DNA of 33,258 nucleotides, taken from positions 1 to 33,258 of the forward strand of contig JAFQFS010000156.1 of the NCBI GenBank assembly GCA_017398585.1, read 5' to 3'. Position numbers and translations under genes: made by a program. Position 1 is the first letter of the stretch. Every line of letters starts with the position of its first letter. The notes beneath the pieces were generated by a model. That model saw only the letters and a list, made by a program, of their open reading frames with translations. It was not told the DNA's origin and ran no database searches. Shown one piece after another: positions 1-6,700 of the stretch. Source of the DNA: Clostridia bacterium (lineage in GTDB: Bacteria > Bacillota > Clostridia > Oscillospirales > CAG-272).

Positions 1-217
1 CTTTTTTGAAAAAAGGTTTCCCCGAACCCCTTCCAAAAAACTTTAAACTATGAAACGTAACAAAGTGAGTGCAGAGCGTTCGAATATGTATTTTTATCGA
101 CGTACAGAACGCTTTGGTGTTCCAGATCTGCACCCAAACCTTGTCAATCCATTTCGTATAAAAGTTTTTGAAGAGGGGGTTCGGGGAGAAACTTTTTTCA
201 AAAAGTTTCTCCCCGAT
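1..217. repeat. Palindromic pair of 3'-UTR hairpin modules (element A)
   Basis: Two copies of a repeat face each other. The left copy (1-44) starts inside a hairpin cut by the window edge and continues CCCCTTCCAAAAAACTTT. The right copy (161-214) is its inverted counterpart and ends in a perfect 15-bp hairpin, GGGGAGAAACTTTTT (183-197) against AAAAAGTTTCTCCCC (200-214), 8 nt beyond the threonine dehydrogenase stop codon. The interior is also partly palindromic: GTGCAG 69-74 with CTGCAC 128-133, and AGCGTTC 75-81 with GAACGCT 107-113. No U-tract follows the hairpin on either strand, so it is not a standard intrinsic terminator. No protein gene is credible in this stretch. Confidence 0.75.
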
Positions 218-222
218 AAACA

Positions 223-1260
223 TTACTTGTTCAGATTCGTCCAGTCGAGGATGACTTTGCCGGAGTTGCCGGAGTTCATTGCTTCGAAGCCCTGTTCAAA
301 GTCGCGGACGTCGTAGCGATGGGTAACGATGCCTGCGATGTCGAGACCGCCCTGGAGCATAGCCTGCATTTTGTACCAGGTTTCGTACATCTGACGGCCG
401 TAGATACCCTTGATGGTGAGACCGTTGAAGATGACCTTGTTCCAGTCGAGCTTTGCGTCCTGACGGAGGAGACCGAGCTGTGCGATACGGCCGCCGTGAA
501 CCATATGGTCAACCATGGTGTTCAGACCGGACTGTGCACCGGACATTTCGAGACCGACGTCGAAGCCTTCCACGATGCCGAGATCCTTCATGAGGTCGTC
601 AAGGCTGTCCTTGGAGGTGTTGATCGCGTACTTTACTCCGAGCTTCTTTGCGAGGTCGATGCGGTAGTCGTTGAGGTCGGTGATGACAACGTAGCGCGCA
701 CCGCAGAACTGTGCAACGCAGGCTGCCATGATGCCGATCGGGCCTGCACCGGTAACGAGAACGTCTTCACCGACTACGTCAAATGCGAGAGCGGTGTGAA
801 CAGCGTTTCCGAAGGGGTCGAAGAAGGAGTACATTTCTTCCGGAATGTTGTCCGCGCAGGGACGAACGTTGGTTTCCGGGATTACGAGGTATTCCGCGAA
901 TGCGCCGTCACGGTTTACGCCGACGCCGACGGTTTCCTTGCAGAGGTGACCGTTGCCCGCGAGGCAGTTGCGGCACTTGCCGCATACGATGTGACCTTCA
1001 CCGGATACGATCTGACCGATGTGGCAGCGGGTGGTGTTCTTGCCCACTTCAACGATCTCGCCTACGTATTCGTGACCGATCACGCGCGGAACCTGAATGG
1101 TGTCCTGGGACCACTGGTTCCAGTTGTAGATGTGAAGGTCGGTGCCGCAGATCGCGGTCTTGTGAATCTTGATCTTTACGTCGTTGTCGCCGCAGACAGG
1201 TTCCGGAACTTCGTCCATCCAAAGACCCGGCTTCGCATATTTCTTAACAAGTGCAAGCAT
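223..1260 (-). CDS. tdh: L-threonine 3-dehydrogenase, zinc-dependent
   Basis: This enzyme oxidises L-threonine with NAD+ to 2-amino-3-ketobutyrate in the cytoplasm. The 345-residue product is collinear with E. coli Tdh (341 aa). Catalytic zinc ligands C38, H63 and E64 sit in [12 protein letters not shown] and IGHEYVGE. The four structural zinc cysteines are C93, C96, C99 and C107. The Rossmann loop GAGPIG is at 171-176, and the family signature [11 protein letters not shown] lies at 147-157. An AGGAG site precedes the ATG, and a good promoter lies at 1318-1346, so the gene can be transcribed alone. The usual partner kbl (2-amino-3-ketobutyrate CoA ligase) is not adjacent: the gene upstream on this strand is a serine hydrolase, and only repeat DNA is visible downstream. 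A broader medium-chain polyol dehydrogenase role is possible, but similarity to Tdh is close throughout. Confidence 0.93.
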   Translation of the reverse strand: MLALVKKYAKPGLWMDEVPEPVCGDNDVKIKIHKTAICGTDLHIYNWNQWSQDTIQVPRVIGHEYVGEIVEVGKNTTRCHIGQIVSGEGHIVCGKCRNCLAGNGHLCKETVGVGVNRDGAFAEYLVIPETNVRPCADNIPEEMYSFFDPFGNAVHTALAFDVVGEDVLVTGAGPIGIMAACVAQFCGARYVVITDLNDYRIDLAKKLGVKYAINTSKDSLDDLMKDLGIVEGFDVGLEMSGAQSGLNTMVDHMVHGGRIAQLGLLRQDAKLDWNKVIFNGLTIKGIYGRQMYETWYKMQAMLQGGLDIAGIVTHRYDVRDFEQGFEAMNSGNSGKVILDWTNLNK

Positions 1261-1317
1261 ATTGGTTACTCCTCGTTTGTATGTATATTATTGTGGGATT
1301 TTTTGTCGTACACCCTA

Positions 1318-1346
1318 ATCATATCACATGTTTTTTCATTTGTAAA
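1318..1346 (-). promoter_or_regulatory. Promoter of tdh
   Basis: Reading the minus strand, a -35 box TTTACA (1341-1346) and a -10 box TATGAT (1318-1323) are separated by exactly 17 bp. They lie about 60 bp before the tdh start codon. The match to the sigma-A consensus is good but not perfect. Confidence 0.65.
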
Positions 1347-1473
1347 TAGCAAAAATCAGTTAGCGGGATATAGCTTTTTTCTATAGAAACAGTTTGGGGG
1401 CATTCCGATTTGTGCGGGATTTGGAATTTTGCACAAGGGGAGAGACGTGCGGGGCGTTTGTGAAAGGGGAAGA

Positions 1474-1607
1474 CGGTCGCTTTTTGAAAAAAGCTCCGCA
1501 AAAACTTTTAATCTGTGAAGCCGGTTATTGCAGTTGATATGATATAGGTTGAAAAGTTTTTTGGAAAGGGTGTGGGGGAACCTTTTTTTCAAAAAAGGTT
1601 CCCCCAC
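1474..1607. repeat. 3'-UTR hairpin module with degenerate inverted partner (element B)
   Basis: A perfect 17-bp hairpin, GTGGGGGAACCTTTTTT (1572-1588) with AAAAAAGGTTCCCCCAC (1591-1607), ends 7 nt from the stop codon of the serine hydrolase gene. In the sense of that gene it is followed by CCCTTTCCAAAAAACTTTT, the tail shared with the other copies. A weaker inverted partner with a GCTTTTT/AAAAAGC stem lies at 1479-1494. The gap 1261-1614 holds this element and the tdh promoter, and nothing else that looks coding. Confidence 0.72.
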
Positions 1608-1614
1608 TTTTCTT

Positions 1615-2478
1615 TCAATCCTTATACTCCAGCGCCCACTTCGTCACGACATTGCTGTCCGCGCCGAACGCCTGCATGGCGAGGACGCGGTTCTGTTCCG
1701 GGAAAATTGCCAGTTTCTGACCGTACATCCCGCCTTTGAAGTAGACTCTGCCGTCCCAGCTGTCGAGGCCGTAGCCGCGGGTCAGCGCGAGGTTCACCCA
1801 TTCTTCCGACAGATACCGGCGTCCCTTGTATACGCCGCCGTTCAGGTAGAGCTGGCCGAGCTTCACCATGTCTTCCGAGTGGAGATACAGCCCCGTCGCG
1901 CCGATGACGTGTCCCTGCGGACAGTGACTCCACGCCATTTCCTGGAATCCCATCGGCCAGAGAAGCTCCCGCCACAGGAAATTGTCCATGACTTCGCCCG
2001 TCTTCTTTTCCGCTACCCGTGCGAGAAGATAGAATGCGCCGTCCGAATACTTGCTGCCCGTGCCCGGCGTGTAGTCGAGCGGGTACGTCAGCATGTAGCG
2101 GAGGAAATCCTCGCCGAATTCGGTGATCCGGTGCGTGTCGATGTCGAGGAATCCGCCCGGTACGCCGATCCGGTGCGTCAGCGCCATATCGACTGTGTTC
2201 CGATTCCATCGTTCGTCGATGTCACTGCCGTATTCCGCCCATTCGTCCGCGAAAATATCGCGGATTTTTTCGTCGGGTGTCACCAGTCCGCGGTCGTACA
2301 GCAGACCGATCGCGGTCATCGTGAAGGTCTTCGAGACCGAATAGGTGTTCTGACAGCGGCAGATCTCCTGCGCTTCGATCGTCTCGATTTCGCCGTCACT
2401 CTGTACCTCCGAGATGCGGAGGACGTCAAACGGCTGGGTTTCGATAAATTTCATACATTCTTCAAGAAAACGACTCAT
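1615..2478 (-). CDS. Serine hydrolase, beta-lactamase class C / DD-peptidase fold
   Basis: A 287-residue cytoplasmic protein of the penicillin-binding-protein-like serine hydrolase superfamily (beta-lactamases, esterases, D-aminopeptidases). The nucleophile motif SxxK is S47-V-S-K50 in NTYSVSKTFTMTAIG. The second motif appears as Y144-S-D146 in KYSDGAFYLL, where class C enzymes have YxN. The third motif (KTG or HxG) is probably replaced by GGMYGQ near residue 250. The start at 2478 is chosen because GGGAGG lies 5 nt upstream; an in-frame ATG 27 nt earlier has no such site. There is no signal peptide, so a role on cell wall or antibiotics is unlikely and an intracellular esterase or amidase is a better guess. 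It is the last gene of the operon that includes the GH110-like and GH5-like enzymes. Confidence 0.75.
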   Translation of the reverse strand: MSRFLEECMKFIETQPFDVLRISEVQSDGEIETIEAQEICRCQNTYSVSKTFTMTAIGLLYDRGLVTPDEKIRDIFADEWAEYGSDIDERWNRNTVDMALTHRIGVPGGFLDIDTHRITEFGEDFLRYMLTYPLDYTPGTGSKYSDGAFYLLARVAEKKTGEVMDNFLWRELLWPMGFQEMAWSHCPQGHVIGATGLYLHSEDMVKLGQLYLNGGVYKGRRYLSEEWVNLALTRGYGLDSWDGRVYFKGGMYGQKLAIFPEQNRVLAMQAFGADSNVVTKWALEYKD

Positions 2479-2487
2479 AATACCTCC

Positions 2488-2626
2488 CATGCTGCGAAGC
2501 AGCACAAATACTTTTGGAAAATTTCGGTCGCCGAAGGCGATTGCAAATGGTTGGTCCCATTTGCAAAGAAATTTTCGGGGTGTGAAACAGCTTCATGTCC
2601 GATTTGGTTGGCTGTATTTTCACACC
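2488..2626. repeat. Cluster of inverted repeats between serine hydrolase and beta-helix genes
   Basis: Four nested or adjacent inverted repeats fill the short intergenic region. GCTGC/GCAGC is at 2491-2503. GAAAATTTC (2517-2525) pairs with GAAATTTTC (2568-2576), enclosing GCAAATGG (2543-2550) with CCATTTGC (2557-2564). GGTGTGAAA-ACAGC (2579-2591) pairs imperfectly with GCTGT-TTTCACACC (2611-2626). This could be a folded RNA spacer in the polycistronic message. It is unrelated in sequence to the 3'-UTR hairpin family seen elsewhere in the window. Confidence 0.6.
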
Positions 2627-2633
2627 AATCTCC

Positions 2634-4340
2634 TTATTCTTCGCAGAATTCCCGCAGTTCCAGCCATTTCGCGTCCTTGTCCGTCCGGTTTTCGCCGATT
2701 GTGATGCCGTTGCAGCGGCGGAGGAAGATGTCGTACCGGTTCGTTTCGACCTTGTCGCTGAAGCGCTTGCAGGAACAGTTTTCGAATACGTTGTCGTGGA
2801 TGTCCACGTTTTTCGCAGCATTTACAAAAATACCGCTGTTGCCGCAGTTCCGGAATACGTTGTGATGGATGAGGATGCCGTCGTGCACACCTGCGGGATA
2901 GTTGTCCGCGTCGACGTCGTGGCTCGCCTTGACCATGACGGTGCCCATGTTCGCCGCGCTTCCGTTGATGCCGCACTTTTCAAAGACGCAGTTCCGGATT
3001 TCCACATTTTTCGACGGACCGACCTCGTACCAGACGCGGATGTCCGGCGAAATGATGATGCCCGGCAGGGACATACCGTAAATTCTGCAGTTTTCCACAA
3101 GCATGTTCCACGACTGCAGCAGGAATCCGCGCGCCCGTGTGTGGCTCACACTGCAGTTTTCCAGATGCACGGACGCGAAAAACGCCTCGTTTGCGAGAAT
3201 ATCGCCCACGCCGCACTCGCCGGTGACATTTTCCACCTTCGCGGTACCGCTGCGGTAGTCGGAGAGGAGGAGTTTTCCCTTTTCGAGGAAGGTCTCGCGG
3301 TCGTAGACGATGATCGTGTCGCCGCCCTGCGCCCAGAGCGTGCCGAGCTGACCGGGTTCCATCGCGCGGTTACGGCAGATGCAGTGCATTTCACCCGTTT
3401 CGGGATTCCACGATTCGATCTCGCCCGCCTGGCTGTGGATGTTCAGTGCGTCGTCGCCGAGTCCGACGAAGTCGCAGTCCTTCATGTGCAGATAGCCCGA
3501 CAGACCGGTGATGTGGATTGCGTCGGCGTTGGCGGAGTAGAGCGCGTGATCGCCTTCGGGCATACGGACGTTGAAGTCCTCGAACGTGAAGTCCGAGCAG
3601 CGGGGCGCGATGACCGCCGCCATGCTGGTACAGCGTTCAAATTCAAGATGCGAGAGGGTAACGTTGTGGCATCCCGCGAAATGATAGACTGTGCTTCCGT
3701 AGATGAGGTAGCGGTAGAGCACGCGGTGACCGACCGTCAGACGGGAGAGATCCCATCGTTCCGGCATGTATACGCGGATGTTGTTGTTCCCGAGATGTTC
3801 GTACTTTGTTCCGGTGTACTTCACCCGTTCGTTTCCGTTTTCGTCGGCAAGGGTTTCCTTTGTGATCTTGTCGTACGTTTCGATGACGTAGTCGGGCGTG
3901 CCTTCCTCGTCGCAGGTGTCTGTGCCCCAGAAGTGTTCCCATCCGGTGATGGGAAACTGCGGGTCAATGGCGGCGTCGTACGTGTGGTTTTCGCGGTCGA
4001 CGGCGGTGACGCGTCCCGCACAGTTGACGGGATTGTCGGTCGTCCACGTCATGTCTGTGAATGTCAGGTTGCGGCAGTCGCGGCAGACGAAGCCGCCGTT
4101 GTTTTCGGACGGATCGTTCCACGGCGTGAAGTGGGTCAGAAGAACCGTTCCGGCTTCTCCGCGCAGGGTAACGCCGGTCTTACCGACGACCGGCACCGCC
4201 TTGGTGACAAAATACCGCCCTTCCGGGAAGAAAATTTCACAGTTGTCCGGCGCATTTGCGATGACGTTCGACAAAGCCTCATACTGACAGCTCCGTCCGT
4301 CATTCTTCACGCCGTAATCGGTTACGATAATACGTTCCAT
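2634..4340 (-). CDS. Right-handed parallel beta-helix glycosidase, GH110-like (alpha-1,3-galactosidase-type)
   Basis: A 568-residue beta-helix protein. The N-terminus (VTDYGVKNDGRS) is the usual first turn of pectate-lyase/GH28-type helices, and repeated short coils continue to about residue 555. The likely active site is D273 in NADAIHITG together with D296 and D297 in GLGDDALNIHS. The D-x22-DD spacing equals that recalled for the catalytic aspartates of GH110 enzymes, which remove terminal alpha-1,3-galactose such as the blood-group B epitope. There is no signal peptide, so it should act on imported sugars in the cytoplasm. A strong AGGAGG site precedes the ATG. It follows a metallophosphoesterase and a GH5-like hydrolase in one operon. 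The family assignment rests on motifs read by eye; another beta-helix glycosidase or lyase is possible. Confidence 0.72.
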   Translation of the reverse strand: MERIIVTDYGVKNDGRSCQYEALSNVIANAPDNCEIFFPEGRYFVTKAVPVVGKTGVTLRGEAGTVLLTHFTPWNDPSENNGGFVCRDCRNLTFTDMTWTTDNPVNCAGRVTAVDRENHTYDAAIDPQFPITGWEHFWGTDTCDEEGTPDYVIETYDKITKETLADENGNERVKYTGTKYEHLGNNNIRVYMPERWDLSRLTVGHRVLYRYLIYGSTVYHFAGCHNVTLSHLEFERCTSMAAVIAPRCSDFTFEDFNVRMPEGDHALYSANADAIHITGLSGYLHMKDCDFVGLGDDALNIHSQAGEIESWNPETGEMHCICRNRAMEPGQLGTLWAQGGDTIIVYDRETFLEKGKLLLSDYRSGTAKVENVTGECGVGDILANEAFFASVHLENCSVSHTRARGFLLQSWNMLVENCRIYGMSLPGIIISPDIRVWYEVGPSKNVEIRNCVFEKCGINGSAANMGTVMVKASHDVDADNYPAGVHDGILIHHNVFRNCGNSGIFVNAAKNVDIHDNVFENCSCKRFSDKVETNRYDIFLRRCNGITIGENRTDKDAKWLELREFCEE

Positions 4341-4364
4341 AACAAAACCTCCTCCTTATCCAGA

Positions 4365-4436
4365 TTAAAGCTTTTTGAAAGGGGGTCGGACGAGTCTGCT
4401 CCGCAGACTCGGAAACTTTTTCTCGAAAAAGTTTTC
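4365..4436 (-). repeat. 3'-UTR hairpin module with accessory stem (element C)
   Basis: Reading the minus strand, the metallophosphoesterase stop is followed after about 11 nt by a hairpin (4411-4436, GGAAACTTTTT against AAAAAGTTTTCC). Next comes a second perfect hairpin, GAGTCTGC (4392-4399) with GCAGACTC (4403-4410), and then CCCCCTTTCAAAAAGCTTT. This single copy lies inside the operon, between the metallophosphoesterase and the GH110-like gene. Confidence 0.7.
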
Positions 4437-4447
4437 CCCGAGAAACT

Positions 4448-5356
4448 TTATCCCAGCGTAATCTTCGCGGACTGCACCGTCGGGGTGACGGGACGTCCCG
4501 CGTTGTCGTAGATCGGGTTGTCCGTATGTTCGCGGTTTATTCCCATGAACATGGAGCTTTCCATACCCTCGATGGTGATGGTCGTTCCTTCGAGGGTGAT
4601 GATCGCGTGGATCGGATCGTTGTAGACCAACGTGTTCGAAAGCAGGGAGATTTCCTCGCACAGTTCCTTCGGATAGTTGTCGTGTTTGGTCGGAACCCAG
4701 TCGTAGGACGCGGAGTTCAGGTCGAAATAGCACACGCCGTCGAGAATACGGAGGTAGTCGCGGTGGTGATGTCCGTTGATGCACAGGATGACGCTGTGCG
4801 GCTTCTTGCGGTTTGCTTCGTTTATGATATTCAGTACTTCTTCACGGTTCTTTACGCCGTCCGGACGTTCGAAACTTGCGTGGCTGAAGAGGATGCACGG
4901 ACCGGGTGCGGTTTCGATCGTCCCGCGGAGCCATTCGAGCTGTTCCGGCGGCATGTAGTCGCGGTACGCGCCGAACTTGTAGTAGTTGCCCATGTCGTAG
5001 TGGATGTACTCGCCGTTTACGTAATAGTAGTTCGGGTCGCACACGATAAAGCGGTAGCCGCCGTTGTCAAAGAAGTAGTGCCCGTCCGGCATGTTGTACA
5101 TGCGGAGGGTCTCGTCGTACGGAGTTTTGTCGGAGTCGTGGTTGCCGAGGCAGTGATAGCTCGGGATGTGGAAGTTGTTGTACTTTTCCACATAATCCGG
5201 AAAGAGTGCCGGACCGTGGGTGAAGTCGCCGGCGTGGATGATGAACGCGCAGTTTTCATCTTCCGCGCGCTTCTGGATGAACGCGAGGTCTTCGTCCGTG
5301 CCGCCCATGAAGACGCCCGGATAGTGATGAAGATCGGCAAATACGGAAAATTTCAT
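4448..5356 (-). CDS. Calcineurin-like metallophosphoesterase
   Basis: A 302-residue cytoplasmic phosphoesterase with the binuclear-metal motifs in order: D8-x-H10 (FADLHH), GD at 43-44 (HAGDFTH), GNHD at 71-74, and a C-terminal GHHH (INGHHHRDYLR). Members hydrolyse phosphomonoesters or diesters; the substrate here is not visible. The start at 5356 is chosen because AGGAGGGG lies just upstream, overlapping the stop codon of the preceding GH5-like gene 13 nt away, which indicates tight cotranscription. The longer reading frame that begins upstream only copies the end of that gene out of frame. Its position between two glycosidases suggests it may release phosphate from a phosphorylated sugar, but this is inference. 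Confidence 0.85.
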   Translation of the reverse strand: MKFSVFADLHHYPGVFMGGTDEDLAFIQKRAEDENCAFIIHAGDFTHGPALFPDYVEKYNNFHIPSYHCLGNHDSDKTPYDETLRMYNMPDGHYFFDNGGYRFIVCDPNYYYVNGEYIHYDMGNYYKFGAYRDYMPPEQLEWLRGTIETAPGPCILFSHASFERPDGVKNREEVLNIINEANRKKPHSVILCINGHHHRDYLRILDGVCYFDLNSASYDWVPTKHDNYPKELCEEISLLSNTLVYNDPIHAIITLEGTTITIEGMESSMFMGINREHTDNPIYDNAGRPVTPTVQSAKITLG

Positions 5357-5369
5357 GAAGCTCCCCTCC

Positions 5370-6530
5370 TTACAGCAGTTCGCAGATGTCCTGCATCTGT
5401 TTTGCCAGTTCGTACGCGAACCGGCGGATTTCGGCAAGCGGCGGACGTTCCATCTTCCGCCATGCGAAAATGCGCGCCGTCGGCGGGCACGCCATCGGGA
5501 TCATATCGCAGCATTCGAGCAGGTTCGCCGCGCGTTCGCAGGCGTTCAGAAGCTGTTCGATGTCGGACGGACGGTAGTCGAACGCGTCGCAGGTGTATTC
5601 GGTCAGTGCCTTTCTGATGTCGTCCACGCAGCGCTGTCCCTGACCTTCGCGGTTCGGGACCGGTACGACCATTACGTCGAGGTCGCGGCAGCGGTAGCAG
5701 CCCATCATCGCGGCGATGGTTCCGGGATCGCGGATCGTTCCGTCCGGATAAAATACGCCGTGTTCGGAGTCGCAGCGTCCGTGGATCATCAGTTCATAGA
5801 CGAACCAGCCCATTTTGTATTCTTCGCACGCCTGCAGGGTCATGTCGTACGGATTGCAGCGTGCGAGACAGCCGGTCTCGGTCTGCATCACGGGCTTGCC
5901 GTACTTTTTCGACAGTTCGTCCGCGAGACCGTAGTTTGCGTACAGCTTTTTGCGGGTACCGCTGTAGTCGTGGAAGGACAGAACGTCCACGCATTCCGCC
6001 GTCGGTTCGACTTCCCATGCTGTCGTATGACCGATGGTCGTAGCGTTCACGGGGTCAACTTCCTTCACGAATGCGGAATATTTCCGCAGGAATGCCCACA
6101 GCAGATCGTAGCGGCGTTTCTTTTCGTCCTCGCCGATGTCGTTTGCGTACGTCCAGTTGTTGCAGGCGGGTTCGTTCATGATGTCCCACATCAGAAGACC
6201 GGGCTCGTCCTTCAGTGCTTCGACGACCGCGCGGGTGTAGGTGTCGTTGCGTTCGTAATATGTTTCGGTCAGGGTTTCGGGATCGAGAAAGTTGCCGTTG
6301 AATAAAATCGGCATAACCTGATAACCGCAGTCGTAACAGATGCGTACGTAGTCCACGAGGTTTTTCAGGTACGTTTCCGGATTGCGCTCGTACCAGCCGC
6401 GGTCGAGCCAGATGCGGACGGCATTGAGGTTCACGCGCTTGCCGTAGCCCAGTTCGCGGCGGAGCTGTTCCTCGCCGCACTGATAGTAGTTGACGCCGCG
6501 TACCCATGAATAGTCGTTTAACGGTTTCAT
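5370..6530 (-). CDS. GH5/GH2-type TIM-barrel glycoside hydrolase
   Basis: A 386-residue clan GH-A-like (beta/alpha)8 barrel. It opens with RGVNYY, a common barrel start. The acid/base glutamate is E120 in MWDIMNEP, and the nucleophile is E218 in MQTETG. A histidine/tyrosine pair, SFHDY near 186-189, fits the substrate-binding strand that precedes the nucleophile. These residues support a retaining beta-glycosidase, often a mannanase, glucanase or exo-enzyme, but the linkage cannot be read from sequence. No signal peptide is present. AGGAG lies 8 nt before the ATG, and a strong promoter is at 6583-6611. It is the first gene of the minus-strand operon that continues with the metallophosphoesterase, the GH110-like enzyme and the serine hydrolase. 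Confidence 0.82.
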   Translation of the reverse strand: MKPLNDYSWVRGVNYYQCGEEQLRRELGYGKRVNLNAVRIWLDRGWYERNPETYLKNLVDYVRICYDCGYQVMPILFNGNFLDPETLTETYYERNDTYTRAVVEALKDEPGLLMWDIMNEPACNNWTYANDIGEDEKKRRYDLLWAFLRKYSAFVKEVDPVNATTIGHTTAWEVEPTAECVDVLSFHDYSGTRKKLYANYGLADELSKKYGKPVMQTETGCLARCNPYDMTLQACEEYKMGWFVYELMIHGRCDSEHGVFYPDGTIRDPGTIAAMMGCYRCRDLDVMVVPVPNREGQGQRCVDDIRKALTEYTCDAFDYRPSDIEQLLNACERAANLLECCDMIPMACPPTARIFAWRKMERPPLAEIRRFAYELAKQMQDICELL

Positions 6531-6582
6531 TGCAGTTCTCCTTTGTGTGGTGTCCGGATGCGGATGTGTGATTTATGGGAAT

Positions 6583-6611
6583 ATTATACCATCTCCGCCG
6601 CGGCAAATCAA
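6583..6611 (-). promoter_or_regulatory. Promoter of the GH5-like operon
   Basis: On the minus strand a -35 box TTGATT (6606-6611) and a perfect -10 box TATAAT (6583-6588) have a 17-bp spacer, about 50 bp before the start codon. The promoter is divergent from the heparinase-like gene promoter only about 30 bp away. Confidence 0.75.
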
Positions 6612-6640
6612 TTGCATTTCGTATATTTGACGAAAAAACA

Positions 6641-6669
6641 TTGTTTTTTTCACTGCAATATAGTATAAT
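6641..6669 (+). promoter_or_regulatory. Promoter of the heparinase-like gene
   Basis: A -35 box TTGTTT (6641-6646) and a perfect -10 box TATAAT (6664-6669) are 17 bp apart. Transcription would start near 6676, which rules out the longer reading frame beginning at 6575 and supports the ATG at 6701. Confidence 0.75.
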
Positions 6670-6700
6670 AAAACCAAATTCAAGCGAACGAGGTGATTTT

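Noticed and set aside
1..217. Insertion sequence at the left edge
   Set aside because: No transposase is visible; the inverted copies are explained better by two 3'-UTR modules facing each other, although a non-autonomous element cannot be excluded.
50..316. 88-codon plus-strand frame at the left edge
   Set aside because: It runs through repeat DNA and then antisense to the end of tdh, has no ribosome site, and the sequence is not protein-like.
2595..4511. 638-codon plus-strand frame opposite the beta-helix gene
   Set aside because: It is antisense to a protein with conserved motifs, has no ribosome site, and crosses the repeat at 4365-4436.
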